NCBI GenBank assembly: GCA_022651005.1
Contig: JALCQD010000002.1
Coordinates: forward strand, 310,001-374,000
Direction of reading: 5' to 3'
DNA: 64,000 nucleotides
DNA from: Bifidobacteriaceae bacterium
Lineage (GTDB): Bacteria > Actinomycetota > Actinomycetes > Actinomycetales > Bifidobacteriaceae
In this document: positions 35,403 through 44,695 of the stretch, piece after piece
Layout of the letters: each line of letters begins with the position of its first letter
Position numbering within the stretch: position 1 is the stretch's first letter
Made by a program: the position numbers and the translations under genes
The notes under the pieces: generated by a model
The model's database searches: none
The model's input: the letters and a program-made list of their open reading frames with translations, nothing else
Told to the model about the DNA's origin: nothing

Positions 35403-35969
35403 CTACTTTTCGAAGGTGACTTGTGGCACGGTGCGCGCTGCCTCATCGGCCTTGAAATATTCGCGCTGAGTGAAGTGGAACATTCCCGCCACGATATTGC
35501 TGGGGAAGGTTTGCAGGGAGTTGTTGTACTTGAGAACCACGTCATTGTAGAACTGGCGCGCGTAGGCGATCTTTTCCTCGAGTGCCTTGAGCTGTGTCTG
35601 CAGATCGATAAAGTTTTGGTTGGCCTTGAGCTCAGGGTATTGCTCGGCGGTGGCCAAGACGTTGACAAGTGCGCGTGACAGCTGATTCTCAGCGTCCGCG
35701 CGTGCGGCAATGCCGGTTGCGTTTGCCGCGGCAGCACGGGCCTGCGTGACCTTTTCAAAGGTTTGGGATTCGTGGGTTGCGTATCCCTTGACGGTCTCGA
35801 CCAGATTCGGAATGAGATCAGCTCGCTGCTTGAGTTGAACGTCAATCTGGGCCCACCCGTTATCAACCATGTTGCGGGTGCGTACCAGTGAGTTGTAAGC
35901 GTGAATGAACCACGCCACGATGGCAACGAGAATGACGACGATGACAATTGTTGTAATAAGTGCGCTCAT
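35403..35969 (-). CDS. LemA family protein
   Basis: A 188-residue protein with a single N-terminal membrane helix (TIVIVVILVAIVAWFIHAYNSLV) and a helical bundle beyond it, with family landmarks VDNGWAQIDVQLKQRADLIPNLVETVKGYA, then ELKANQNFIDLQTQLKALEEKIAYARQFYNDVVLKYN and FPSNIVAGMF. LemA proteins have an extracytoplasmic N-terminus in Listeria and unknown function. It probably works with the DUF2207 protein downstream, with which it shares strand and close spacing. Confidence 0.94.
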   Translation of the reverse strand: MSALITTIVIVVILVAIVAWFIHAYNSLVRTRNMVDNGWAQIDVQLKQRADLIPNLVETVKGYATHESQTFEKVTQARAAAANATGIAARADAENQLSRALVNVLATAEQYPELKANQNFIDLQTQLKALEEKIAYARQFYNDVVLKYNNSLQTFPSNIVAGMFHFTQREYFKADEAARTVPQVTFEK

Positions 35970-36106
35970 GAGTCAAGTATGCCATGTATTACTAATAAAA
36001 GACGGAAGGGCGAACCAAAGATGGGAGCCCTCCGTGGTCGGGTACACTGTGACATGGTGCCTGACCATTCTCCCATCGCAAAGACGGGAAAGGAGAATTC
36101 ACGATC

Positions 36107-37279
36107 GTGACAACCGAAACGACATCGCAAGTGACGTTTGGGGTGACGAAGCAGACGAGTGAGCATGAGGCTCGCGTTGCGCTCACACCCGAAATCGTTA
36201 CTCGCCTAGGAAAGAAGTCGGTGAGCTGCCTCATCGAGTCCGGAGCGGGACTTGACGCAGGCTTCGCCGATGAGCAATACGCAGCGGCAGGAGCACGCAT
36301 CGCTACGCGCGATGAAGTGCTGACCGGATCTACTGCGCTGGGCTTCATCGAGCGTCCAGAGGGGGAGGTGCTCGACAAGATTCCCAAGGGAACATGGGTT
36401 ATCGGAATGCTCTCGTCCTTCTCGGACAAGGAATACGTGGCCTCACTGGAGTCCCGCGGAATTGTCGGTGTCGCCATGGAACAATTGCCGCGCCAGCTGA
36501 GCTCGGCGCAGTCTATGGATGCCATGACGTCTCAGAACTCCGTGATGGGCTATAAGGCGGCGGTGAAGGCAGCCGACGAATACGGTGCCTTCTTCCCGAT
36601 GATGACCACTGCAGCGGGCACCATTCGCCCTGCAAAGGTTCTCATTCTTGGCGCGGGCATTGCCGGTCTTCAGGCCATCGGCACTGCGCGTCGTTTGGGA
36701 GCCGTCGTGACGGCATACGACGTTCGTCCCGCGTCAAAGGGCGAGGTGGAATCGCTGGGTGCGAGCTTCCTCGATCTCGGTCTTGATTTTTCAAAGGGCC
36801 AGGGTGAAGGCGGATACGCTCGCGAACTTTCTGCCGAGGAGCGCGCCGCTCAACAAGCGGCAGTCGATTCCAAGGCTGCGGGCTTTGACGTCATCATCAC
36901 CACCGCAAAGGTTCCGGGTCGTAAACCCCCGGTACTGCTGACGGCGGCCGGAATTGACGGACTGCACACGGGTGCGGTCGTGCTCGATTGCGCTGCAAGC
37001 GACTTGGGCGGCAACGTTGAAGGCTCCAAGCCCAACGAAACCGTTACCACAGAACGTGGCGTGCGCATCCTCGGAATGCCCTCGTTGGCATCCGAAGTTC
37101 CTGCCACGGCCTCCAATCTCTTCTCGCGCAACGTGGCAGATATCCTGACGCATTTCGTCACGGAAGCGGGGCTGAAGGCTACCGCCGGCGAAGAGCTGGA
37201 TGACGCCTTGATCGTCTCCGGCAAGCCAGCACCTGCCGCACCCGCTGACGCCGCGACTGAAAGGACGGATCAGAAATGA
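36107..37279 (+). CDS. pntAA: NAD(P) transhydrogenase subunit alpha part 1
   Basis: Soluble NAD(H)-binding subunit (dI) of proton-translocating transhydrogenase, which drives hydride transfer from NADH to NADP+ at the expense of proton gradient. The alanine dehydrogenase-like N-terminal half (VALTPEIVTRLGKKSVSCLIESGAG) and the Rossmann motif GAGIAGLQAIGTARRLGAVVTAYDVRP are clear. 390 residues matches dI of the three-subunit type. GTG 36107 lies 11 bases past AAGGAG. The three genes overlap by 4 bases each. It provides NADPH, useful where the oxidative pentose phosphate route is incomplete. Confidence 0.95.
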   Translation: MTTETTSQVTFGVTKQTSEHEARVALTPEIVTRLGKKSVSCLIESGAGLDAGFADEQYAAAGARIATRDEVLTGSTALGFIERPEGEVLDKIPKGTWVIGMLSSFSDKEYVASLESRGIVGVAMEQLPRQLSSAQSMDAMTSQNSVMGYKAAVKAADEYGAFFPMMTTAAGTIRPAKVLILGAGIAGLQAIGTARRLGAVVTAYDVRPASKGEVESLGASFLDLGLDFSKGQGEGGYARELSAEERAAQQAAVDSKAAGFDVIITTAKVPGRKPPVLLTAAGIDGLHTGAVVLDCAASDLGGNVEGSKPNETVTTERGVRILGMPSLASEVPATASNLFSRNVADILTHFVTEAGLKATAGEELDDALIVSGKPAPAAPADAATERTDQK

Positions 37280-37608
37280 GCAGTCTCGTCGTACCAATTA
37301 CGCTGTTCATCCTGGCGCTGCTCATCGGCGTCGAGGTCATCGGCAAAGTTCCCGCAACGCTGCATACCCCGTTGATGTCGGGCGCCAACTCAATTCACGG
37401 CATCGTCATCGTGGGCGTGGTGCTCGTGGCGGCGGACGCAAACTCGGTGTTGGGCTACATCTTCATCTTCCTGGCAGCTGTGCTGGGAACCATGAACGTG
37501 GTAGGCGGCTACGTCGTCACCGACCGCATGCTGGAGATGTTCAAGTCGTCCAAGCCCGCAAAGGGCGATGAGGACAAAGACACCAAGGGCGAGGAGGCCG
37601 CAAAGTGA
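37276..37608 (+). CDS. pntAB: NAD(P) transhydrogenase subunit alpha part 2
   Basis: A 110-residue membrane subunit of the transhydrogenase with three hydrophobic helices: VPITLFILALLIGVEVIG, HGIVIVGVVLVAADANSVLGYIFIF and the helix around LGTMNVVGGYVVTD. It forms part of the proton channel (dII) with PntB. Conserved TPLMSGANSIHGIVIVG is characteristic. It overlaps neighbours on each side by 4 bases, indicating strict coupling. A charged tail (KGDEDKDTKGEEAAK) is specific to this lineage. Confidence 0.95.
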   Translation: MSSLVVPITLFILALLIGVEVIGKVPATLHTPLMSGANSIHGIVIVGVVLVAADANSVLGYIFIFLAAVLGTMNVVGGYVVTDRMLEMFKSSKPAKGDEDKDTKGEEAAK

Positions 37609-39017
37609 GCGTTATCGATACCATTGCATGGTTCGTGTATTTGCTGGCGGCAGTGCTCTTCGTGGTGGGTCTGCATGACATGAACTCGCCGAAGACTGCG
37701 CGCAAGGGCAATCGCATTTCGGCCTTCGGCATGATTCTGGCCGTCATCATGGCCTTCATCTCCTTGTTCGTCAAGGGCTTCGTGAGTACGACCGCCGTCA
37801 TCGTGCTGGTCGTGGGCATCGTCATCGGTGCGGTTGCTGGCGTTTTGAGCGCCAAGAAGGTCAAGATGACCGATATGCCGCAGCTCGTCTCCGTGTTTAA
37901 TACGGTGGGCGGCGGCGCGGCGGCGCTCGTGGCGCTCAACGACATCCTCACGTCCCAGGGCGGACCCACGGCAGTGGTGCTCGTCACTGCAGGTCTGGGC
38001 ATCGTCATCGGTTCCGTAACCTTTACTGGCTCGCTCATCGCCGCTGGCAAGCTGCAGGGCATCGTTCCCGGCAAGCCCATGGTGCTTCCCGCGCAGGCGG
38101 TGTGGAACAACGTTGTCATTCTCGCCACCATCGTGAGCTTTGTGCTCCTCATCATCGACCACTCCCATACGGGTCTGTGGGCGGTGCTGACCACGGTGTT
38201 CGCCATGTGCTACGGCCTGCTGTTCGTGTTCCCGATTGGTGGCGCGGACATGCCCGTCGTCATTTCGGTATTGAACGCGTGCACCGGCACCGCAGTTGCC
38301 ATGAGCGGTCTCGCTATTGATAACGTGGCGCTGATCGTCGCTGGCGCTCTCGTCGGCGCTGCAGGCGTGACCCTGTCGGTCCTCATGGCAAAGGCCATGA
38401 ACCGGCCTCTCACCGCAGTTCTCTCCGGTGGCTTCGGTGGCGGTAACGCCGCTGCCGGTGGAGACGCCGATGGTCCCGAGGGAACCATGAAGGAGACTAC
38501 GGCTGACGATGTGGCCGTGCAGTTGGTGTACGCCGACAAGGTCATCTTCGTTCCCGGCTTTGGCTTGGCTCAGGCTCAGGCTCAGCGCACCTTGGCTGAT
38601 TTGGGTGAGTTGCTCAAAGGACACGGTGTGCAGGTGTCATACGCGATCCACCCGGTTGCGGGTCGTATGCCTGGCCACATGAACGTGCTGCTCGCGGAGG
38701 CAAATGTGCCGTACGAGGAGCTCATTGACCTTGACGACATCAACCCGCAGTTCAGCTCGGCCAACGTTGCGCTCGTCGTGGGTGCTAACGACGTGACCAA
38801 CCCAGCTGCTCGCAGGCCAGGCACTCCGGTGTCCGGCATGCCGATTCTCGATGTCGATCACGCTCAGAACGTGGTGGTCATCAAGCGTGGCCGTGGTAAG
38901 GGCTATGCAGGCATTGAAAACGAGTTGTACTTCGAAGACAACACGCAGATGCTCTTCGGCGACGCGAAAGTGGAGCTGCAGGACATCATCGCCGCTGTCA
39001 AGGAGCTGATTGACTAG
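37605..39017 (+). CDS. pntB: NAD(P) transhydrogenase subunit beta
   Basis: A 470-residue subunit with an N-terminal membrane domain of about nine helices (dII) and a C-terminal NADP(H)-binding dIII. dIII landmarks are VIFVPGFGLAQAQAQ, YAIHPVAGRMPGHMNVLLAEANVPYE, VALVVGANDVTNPAAR and RPGTPVSGMPILDVDHAQNVVVIKRG. The proton-channel His is likely in the membrane part. Together with PntAA and PntAB it forms the full enzyme; a hairpin and T-rich stretch follow the gene. Confidence 0.97.
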   Translation: MSVIDTIAWFVYLLAAVLFVVGLHDMNSPKTARKGNRISAFGMILAVIMAFISLFVKGFVSTTAVIVLVVGIVIGAVAGVLSAKKVKMTDMPQLVSVFNTVGGGAAALVALNDILTSQGGPTAVVLVTAGLGIVIGSVTFTGSLIAAGKLQGIVPGKPMVLPAQAVWNNVVILATIVSFVLLIIDHSHTGLWAVLTTVFAMCYGLLFVFPIGGADMPVVISVLNACTGTAVAMSGLAIDNVALIVAGALVGAAGVTLSVLMAKAMNRPLTAVLSGGFGGGNAAAGGDADGPEGTMKETTADDVAVQLVYADKVIFVPGFGLAQAQAQRTLADLGELLKGHGVQVSYAIHPVAGRMPGHMNVLLAEANVPYEELIDLDDINPQFSSANVALVVGANDVTNPAARRPGTPVSGMPILDVDHAQNVVVIKRGRGKGYAGIENELYFEDNTQMLFGDAKVELQDIIAAVKELID

Positions 39018-39059
39018 AGGTTTATTCGACCTGCGGCATTAGTGTTTGTGCGTCGCATG

Positions 39060-39120
39060 AAGCGTGGAGTGGTTCCCGATCCTTTTACGAGGAGTTGTGA
39101 ATCGCTCCACGCTTTTGTTG
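39060..39120 (+). terminator. Intrinsic terminator after pntB
   Basis: AGCGTGGAG (39061-39069) pairs with CTCCACGCT (39105-39113), followed by TTTTGTTG. The loop is long (35 bases), but stem and T-run are good. Confidence 0.7.
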
Positions 39121-39165
39121 TGTGGGGGAGCGCATGTGATACCATTCTTCAGGTGCTTTGGCGAG

Positions 39166-39180
39166 GGGAGTTCTGCTCCC
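39166..39180 (+). promoter_or_regulatory. Leader hairpin upstream of the L25 gene
   Basis: GGGAG (39166-39170) pairs with CTCCC (39176-39180) around TTCTG, about 90 bases before the L25 start. A TGTGATACC element just upstream could be an extended -10 promoter, so this hairpin would lie in the leader. It could be a weak regulatory structure for L25. Confidence 0.3.
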
Positions 39181-39269
39181 GTAATCGACTCGGCTGATGT
39201 GGTTCACAGATTTGTGTTCCTCCGTCTTGTCCTCGCAAAGAAGCGACAGATAAACATAAGGAGGACATC

Positions 39270-39920
39270 ATGGCAGATCGAATTAAGCTCGAAGGAACTG
39301 AGCGCACTGAGTTTGGTAAGGGTGCGGCACGCCGTATTCGCGTCAAGCAGCAGGTGCTGGCAACCATTTATTCAGGTGGCAAGGACCCGCTCTTCTTGCA
39401 GCTTCCAATGCGCGAGACCAACAACGCACTGCGCCGCAAGAACGCTCTGTTCGAGCTCACCTTCGGCAAGGAAGACCGTCTCGCCGTTGTCAAGGACATT
39501 CAGCGCAACCCGGTGAAGCAGATCGTTGAGCACATCGACTTCTACGAGGTCGTCGCCGGTGAGAAGATCACCGTCGAGGTCCCGATCTTCGTCGAGGGAG
39601 AGACCAAGGGCAACGGTGTTGCGTTCGTCGACATCCAGCAGCTTGCCGTTCGTGCCGATGTCACCAACCTGCCGGAGAGCTTCACTCTCTCTGTTGAGGG
39701 CCTGCAGGAAGGCGACAAGATCTTCGCGAAGGACATCAAGCTTCCCGAAGGCGTCGAACTCGCGGATGTTGATCCGGAAGAGTCCGTTGTCAGCGTTCAG
39801 ATTCCTCAGGAAGAGGTTGCTCCGGAACCTGTGGCCGTTACAGCTCCTGCAGAGGGCGATGCGGACGCCGCTCCTGCGGATGCCGATGCTGCTGCAGACG
39901 CAAGCGCGGACGAGAAGTAA
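39270..39920 (+). CDS. rplY: 50S ribosomal protein L25 (CTC type)
   Basis: Binds 5S rRNA in the large subunit. At 216 residues it is the long general-stress (CTC) form with the L25 domain (AARRIRVKQQVLATIYSGG ... ETNNALRRKNALFEL) followed by a beta-barrel C-terminal TL5 domain (VPIFVEGETKGNGVAF, LPESFTLSVEGLQEGDKI) and a low-complexity acidic Ala-rich tail (about 40 residues). AAGGAGG stands before the ATG at 39270. It is monocistronic with its own terminator. Confidence 0.96.
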   Translation: MADRIKLEGTERTEFGKGAARRIRVKQQVLATIYSGGKDPLFLQLPMRETNNALRRKNALFELTFGKEDRLAVVKDIQRNPVKQIVEHIDFYEVVAGEKITVEVPIFVEGETKGNGVAFVDIQQLAVRADVTNLPESFTLSVEGLQEGDKIFAKDIKLPEGVELADVDPEESVVSVQIPQEEVAPEPVAVTAPAEGDADAAPADADAAADASADEK

Positions 39921-39946
39921 TTTTTCTTCTCTCGTCTTTTATTGTG

Positions 39947-39980
39947 AAAGCCCGCGTCCATATGGCGCGGGCTTTCTCTA
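39947..39980 (+). terminator. Intrinsic terminator after the L25 gene
   Basis: AAAGCCCGCG (39947-39956) pairs with CGCGGGCTTT (39966-39975) around TCCATATGG, a perfect 10-bp stem with a short T-containing tail (CTCTA). Confidence 0.8.
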
Positions 39981-40121
39981 TGATGAAGAACAGACTTCTG
40001 CGGATGCCCTGATGCCCACAAAAAGGACTCAGTCCTGTCGGCCAGTATTCGGACACAAGAAATCACATTGTGGACGAAAGCCAACACGGTATCCACACGG
40101 TGAGATAGTGAGTGCAAGTTC

Positions 40122-40146
40122 GGAATCGTAACGTTTCTACGATTCC
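40122..40146 (+). promoter_or_regulatory. Hairpin just upstream of the ilvE ribosome-binding site
   Basis: GGAATCGTA (40122-40130) and TACGATTCC (40138-40146) form a perfect 9-bp stem with loop ACGTTTC, ending 3 bases before GAAAGG (40150-40155), the ilvE Shine-Dalgarno. It may shape ilvE translation or be the end of an RNA leader. No leader peptide with Leu/Ile/Val codon run was seen. Confidence 0.4.
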
Positions 40147-40161
40147 TGTGAAAGGTAAGAA

Positions 40162-41292
40162 ATGACAGAGAATTCACATCATGATTCTGCAGAGGTGACG
40201 GATCTGGCGAAGCAATTCACCGTTCTGCCCAATGACAATCCTGCATCCGATGCACGTCGCCAGGAGCTCATCGACAAGCCGGCATTTGGCCAGCTTTTCT
40301 CCGACAACATGGCACACATCACATGGACCGAGGGCGAGGGCTGGAACGACCGTCGTATTGAACCATATGGTCCTCTCAAGCTTGATCCAGGCGCTTCCGT
40401 GCTGCACTACGCGCAGGAGGTCTTCGAGGGTCTGAAGGCATATCATCACGCCGATGGATCCATCTGGCTGTTCCGTCCCGATGCCAATGCCGAACGCTTC
40501 CAGAATTCTGCAGAGCGCCTGAGCCTGCCGCAGCTGAGCGCCGATGACTTCATCGGCTCGGTCGCAGCTCTTGTTCAGCGCGATAAGGCATGGGTCCCCA
40601 CCCGTCGCGAGTACACGCTCTACATGCGTCCGTTCATGTTCGCTTCCGAGCCTTTCTTGGGTGTGCGTAAGTCCAAGGAAGTTGACTATTGCGTCATCGC
40701 GTCTCCTTCTGGCCCTTACTTCAAGGGCGGCGTCAAGCCGGTGAGCATCTGGGTGGAAGACAAGTGGTTCCGCACTGGCCCTGGCGGCACAGGCTTCGCA
40801 AAGTGCGGCGGCAACTACGCTGCATCGCTCGTGGGCGAATACAACGGCATTGAGCATGGCTGCGAACAGGTCTGCTTCGTGGATGCTGCCACCAAGACCT
40901 ATCTTGAGGAGCTCGGCGGCATGAACATGTTCGCGGTGCACAAGGATGGACACCTCGAGACCCCGAGCCTCACGGGTACCATTCTTCCCGGCGTCACCCG
41001 CCGTTCCGTCATCCAGCTTGCCAAGGACCACGGCCGCGACGTCGTGGAGACCATGATCAAGCTTGACGATCTGTTGGCCGACATCAAGTCCGGCGAAGTC
41101 ACTGAGGTGTTTGCGTGCGGTACCGCCGCCATCGTCACCCCAATCGGTCGCTTCAAGTCCGAAAAGTTCGATGTGACCGTCGGCAACAACGAGTCCGGCA
41201 AGTTCACGACGGATCTGCGCAACGAGCTCCTCGGCATTCAGCTTGGTGAGATCGAGGATCCTCACAACTGGATGTGGAAGGTCTGCGACTGA
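40162..41292 (+). CDS. ilvE: Branched-chain amino acid aminotransferase
   Basis: PLP enzyme for the last step of Leu, Ile and Val synthesis (and first in breakdown), with 376 residues, fold type IV, long actinobacterial class. Landmarks are QEVFEGLKAYHHADGSIWLFRPDANAERF, YMRPFMFASEPFLGVR, the Lys-bearing PGGTGFAKCGGNYAASL (K is the likely PLP Lys), the ELGGMNMF segment and FACGTAAIVTPIG. It is monocistronic, flanked by terminators. Confidence 0.97.
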   Translation: MTENSHHDSAEVTDLAKQFTVLPNDNPASDARRQELIDKPAFGQLFSDNMAHITWTEGEGWNDRRIEPYGPLKLDPGASVLHYAQEVFEGLKAYHHADGSIWLFRPDANAERFQNSAERLSLPQLSADDFIGSVAALVQRDKAWVPTRREYTLYMRPFMFASEPFLGVRKSKEVDYCVIASPSGPYFKGGVKPVSIWVEDKWFRTGPGGTGFAKCGGNYAASLVGEYNGIEHGCEQVCFVDAATKTYLEELGGMNMFAVHKDGHLETPSLTGTILPGVTRRSVIQLAKDHGRDVVETMIKLDDLLADIKSGEVTEVFACGTAAIVTPIGRFKSEKFDVTVGNNESGKFTTDLRNELLGIQLGEIEDPHNWMWKVCD

Positions 41293-41307
41293 TTTTTCAG
41301 CTCATCG

Positions 41308-41360
41308 AAAGCCTTCGGAACCACTGTTATTTGTTATTACGGGGTTCCGAAGGCTTTTGT
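41308..41360 (+). terminator. Intrinsic terminator after ilvE
   Basis: AAAGCCTTCGGAACC (41308-41322) and GGTTCCGAAGGCTTT (41343-41357) form a perfect 15-bp stem with a 20-base loop, followed by TTG. Confidence 0.85.
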
Positions 41361-41463
41361 GTAGCAAGCGGATTGCAAACGTTACTGGACATATGCCTTG
41401 GCGTTGCGTGGGAGCGAAGGATATGCTCGTCGTGAAGTAATTGCTTGGCCGGAGGGGAACGCG

Positions 41464-42144
41464 ATGGACTCACAAATGCTCAGCAGCATCATTGAGTATC
41501 TCGCTGTTATCTCCTGCGGAATATCGGGTGGACTGGCTGCCATCAAGAAGCGGTACGACGTATTCGCCGTGCTCATCATCGCATGGCTCACAGCTGTGGG
41601 CGGTGGTCTCATTCGCGATGTGCTGCTCGGAGCGATTCCACCTGTTGGGGTGTCGGATAAGTGGCTCATTCTTTCGGCATTTGCCTCTGGAGTGGTGTGC
41701 CTCATCTTTTACCCGGAAATTACGGATCTTAAGCGGTCGATGCTTGTTTCCGACGCTCTTGCACTCGGCCTGTTTGCTGTGAACGGCACTCTGAAAGCGC
41801 TCAACTATGGCTCGTCCATGACGACTGCCGTTTTCCTTGGTATGGCAACAGCCCTCGGAGGTGGTCTCATCCGAGACATCCTGCTCAACGTAGAGCCAGC
41901 AATTTTACGGGACAAGCATTTTTATGCGTTTCCCTCACTGCTCGGATGCCTTCTTACTGCGGTCGTATACAGAGCGGTGCAGTGGGGAATACTCGGTGCC
42001 GCGTGGAGCATTCCGCTCAACATCGTGATTATTGTGACCGTTGTTGTGCTGCGTCTCTTGTCGGTGAAACTCAACATTCTGCTGCCTGGTCCGGTTCCAC
42101 GCACGCATTCGCACATTCGGCGGCGCAGACACAGGGATGCGTGA
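41464..42144 (+). CDS. TRIC-type (UPF0126) cation channel family membrane protein
   Basis: A 226-residue membrane protein of seven helices with two repeated halves: GGLAAIKKRYDVFAVLIIAWLTAVGGGLIRDVLLG and LGLFAVNGTLKALNYGSSMTTAVFLGMATALGGGLIRDILL. The duplicated GGGLIRDxLL motif is the hallmark of the family (trimeric intracellular cation channel homologues in prokaryotes). ATG 41464 has GGAGGGG about 6 bases upstream; a TTG 22 codons earlier is not used. The C-terminus is Arg/His-rich (RRRRHRDA). The physiological cargo is unproven. Confidence 0.9.
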   Translation: MDSQMLSSIIEYLAVISCGISGGLAAIKKRYDVFAVLIIAWLTAVGGGLIRDVLLGAIPPVGVSDKWLILSAFASGVVCLIFYPEITDLKRSMLVSDALALGLFAVNGTLKALNYGSSMTTAVFLGMATALGGGLIRDILLNVEPAILRDKHFYAFPSLLGCLLTAVVYRAVQWGILGAAWSIPLNIVIIVTVVVLRLLSVKLNILLPGPVPRTHSHIRRRRHRDA

Positions 42145-42274
42145 GGGTCTTTTCGCGCCATCTCATTGTTGAGCCTAAGATGCGAAGAATGTTGCACCAT
42201 CAATGGGTTTTGACATTCGATGTCAAAACGAGAGCGAATGTCAACGGGAGGCGACGACATTCCCGACTTTTGGC

Positions 42275-42303
42275 AATAAAAAAGCCCTCCCGAAGGGGAG
42301 GGC
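42275..42303 (-). terminator. Intrinsic terminator of rpsT
   Basis: On the minus strand GCCCTCCC pairs with GGGAGGGC around CTTC, followed by six T (plus strand 42278-42283 are A). It begins 17 bases past the rpsT stop. Strong classic terminator. Confidence 0.92.
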
Positions 42304-42319
42304 ATCATGAGCGCTTATC

Positions 42320-42580
42320 TCACAGAGCGTTGATGGCAGTTGCAAGACCGGACTTGCGGTTTGCTGCCTGGTTCTTGTGAATGACACCCTTGCCGGCAGC
42401 CTTGTCGAGCTTCTGAGCTGCGAGCTTGTAGGCGGCGGCAGCGGCTTCCTTGTCTCCGGCGGTGATGGCCTCGCGCACCTTGCGCACGTAGGTCTTCAGC
42501 TCGCTCTTGACAGCGACGTTGCGCTGGTGAGCCTTCTCATTGGTGAGGACGCGCTTCTTCTGCGACTTAATGTTTGCCAC
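42320..42580 (-). CDS. rpsT: 30S ribosomal protein S20
   Basis: An 86-residue small-subunit protein binding the 5' region and body of 16S rRNA. The N-terminus [30 protein letters not shown] and the Ala/Lys-rich helices ([35 protein letters not shown]) are diagnostic. GTG 42580 with GGAG 8 bases upstream is used; longer N-termini are not S20-like. It is divergent from lepA, and the rpsT-lepA neighbourhood is common. Confidence 0.95.
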   Translation of the reverse strand: MANIKSQKKRVLTNEKAHQRNVAVKSELKTYVRKVREAITAGDKEAAAAAYKLAAQKLDKAAGKGVIHKNQAANRKSGLATAINAL

Positions 42581-42820
42581 TGTGGTTTCTCCAAACGACG
42601 TAAATTTATGACATACGAGGTGCAATGATACACGCAATACCGCACAAACTCCACATTCCGTAGGGCATGCGCGTGTGCGAACTGTGTATCTCGCACCCAA
42701 CGGCGCGCTCTCGACGCTCGATTGCTACCGATGCCGAGGCGAACCGCTAAACTTGTGTGTTTGTAAGACTATCAGCAGGCATGCCAAACACTAGCCGCAT
42801 ACTGCAGGAACGAGGTTGTG

Positions 42821-44695
42821 GTGAATCAGAAGAACCAGCCAGGATCAACCGACCAATCGCTGATTCGCAATTTCTGCATCATCGCGCACATTGATCACGG
42901 CAAGTCGACAGTTGCGGACCGCATTCTCCAGTTGTCGGGAACGATTCCCGAGCGAGAAATGCGCGACCGCTTCCTTGACCGCATGGACATCGAGCAGGAA
43001 CGCGGCATCACCATCAAGTCGCAGGCCGTGCGCGTCCCATGGACGGTAGATGGAACTGAATACACGCTCGGCATGATTGATACTCCCGGCCATGTGGACT
43101 TCACGTACGAGGTCTCCCGCGCTTTGGCGGCGTGCGAGGGGGCAGTGCTTCTCGTGGACGCGACGCAGGGCATCGAGGCCCAGACGCTGTCCAACCTGTA
43201 TATGGCCATGGACCACGATCTCACCATCATCCCGGTCCTCAACAAGATTGACCTTCCGAGCGCAGAGCCCGAGAAGCACGCCGAAGAAATCGCAAACCTC
43301 CTTGGAATTGAGCCCAGCGAGGTCCTGCGCGTCTCAGGAAAAACGGGCGAGGGTATCAAAGAGCTGCTCGACACTATCGTCTCCGAAATCGACCCGCCGC
43401 ACGGCGATGCGAAGGCACCTGCCAGAGCCCTTATTTTTGACTCCGTCTACGACTCCTACCGTGGCATCGTGACGTATATCCGCATGGTCGACGGCGAGAT
43501 TCGTTCACGTGAGAAGATTCGCCAGATGGGCTTGGGAACGGCACACGACCCCATCGAACTCGGCGTCATCAGTCCCGACATGGTGCCTACGAAATCGTTG
43601 GGTGCCGGCGAGGTCGGCTATATCATCACCGGTGTCAAGGACGTGTCGCAGTCGAAGGTGGGCGACACCATCACCACGGAGCGCAACGGAGCCAGCGAAC
43701 CCCTCGAGGGCTATCGCGATCCACAACCCATGGTGTACGCGGGCCTTTTCCCTATCGACAACGCTCAGTATCCCGACCTGCGCGACGCGCTCGACAAGCT
43801 CAAACTCAACGATGCCGCACTCGTCTACCAGCCTGAAACCTCGGTGGCGCTGGGATTCGGTTTCCGCTGCGGCTTCTTGGGGCTGCTCCATATGGAGATC
43901 GTTTCGGAGCGTCTCTCCCGTGAATTCGGCCTTGACCTTATCTCCACGGCACCAAACGTGCACTACGAGGTGACGACGGAAGATAATAAGACCATCACGG
44001 TCAAGAATCCGAGTGAATACCCGGACGGCAAGATCAAGAAGGTAGTCGAGCCCATCGTGACTGCCGATATCATCACTCCCAAGGAATTCGTGGGACCGGT
44101 GATGGATCTGTGCCAGGAGCACCGCGGTCAGATGAAGAATATGGAGTACCTGAGCACCGAGCGCGTGGAGCTGCATTACGTGATGCCGCTGGCAGAGATT
44201 GTGTTCGACTTCTTCGATCAACTCAAGTCCCGTACCAAGGGCTATGCGAGCCTTGATTACCACGAGGCGGGGGAGCAGGCGGCCGACCTCGTCAAGGTGG
44301 ACATTCTCATCCAAGGGGAGAAGGTGGATGCCTTCAGCTCCATCGTCCACAAGGACAAGGCCTATGCGTATGGCGTCATGATGACCAAGAAGTTGCGCAA
44401 ACTTATCCCTCGCCAGCAGTTTGAGATTCCGCTCCAGGCGGCGATTGGTAGCCGCATCATTGCCCGTGAAACCATTTCCGCCATGCGTAAGGACGTGCTT
44501 GCCAAGTGCTATGGCGGTGACATCACGCGTAAGCGCAAGCTGCTGGAGAAGCAGAAGGAAGGCAAGAAGCGCATGAAGATGTTGGGTCGCGTGGAAGTGC
44601 CTCAGGAGGCCTTCGTCGCGGCGTTGTCGACGTCCGATTCCACAGACAAGGACACTGCCGACAAGATTCGTGCCGCCGCCAAGAAGGACGTGTGA
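42821..44695 (+). CDS. lepA: Elongation factor 4 (LepA)
   Basis: Ribosome-bound translational GTPase that back-translocates or relieves stalled ribosomes. G1 is [10 protein letters not shown]2 region [16 protein letters not shown]3 DTPGH, G4 NKID; LepA-specific domains 3-5 follow with the C-terminal [27 protein letters not shown] and [24 protein letters not shown]. 624 residues is normal (595-625). GTG 42821 is chosen; GTG 42818 is also possible. GAGG lies about 5 bases upstream. hemW overlaps its end. Confidence 0.97.
   Translation: MNQKNQPGSTDQSLIRNFCIIAHIDHGKSTVADRILQLSGTIPEREMRDRFLDRMDIEQERGITIKSQAVRVPWTVDGTEYTLGMIDTPGHVDFTYEVSRALAACEGAVLLVDATQGIEAQTLSNLYMAMDHDLTIIPVLNKIDLPSAEPEKHAEEIANLLGIEPSEVLRVSGKTGEGIKELLDTIVSEIDPPHGDAKAPARALIFDSVYDSYRGIVTYIRMVDGEIRSREKIRQMGLGTAHDPIELGVISPDMVPTKSLGAGEVGYIITGVKDVSQSKVGDTITTERNGASEPLEGYRDPQPMVYAGLFPIDNAQYPDLRDALDKLKLNDAALVYQPETSVALGFGFRCGFLGLLHMEIVSERLSREFGLDLISTAPNVHYEVTTEDNKTITVKNPSEYPDGKIKKVVEPIVTADIITPKEFVGPVMDLCQEHRGQMKNMEYLSTERVELHYVMPLAEIVFDFFDQLKSRTKGYASLDYHEAGEQAADLVKVDILIQGEKVDAFSSIVHKDKAYAYGVMMTKKLRKLIPRQQFEIPLQAAIGSRIIARETISAMRKDVLAKCYGGDITRKRKLLEKQKEGKKRMKMLGRVEVPQEAFVAALSTSDSTDKDTADKIRAAAKKDV

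Noticed and set aside
42320-42700. Longer S20 frame with 40 extra N-terminal residues
   Set aside because: The extra residues are Cys/Arg-rich and not S20-like; GTG 42580 with a Shine-Dalgarno gives the exact family length.
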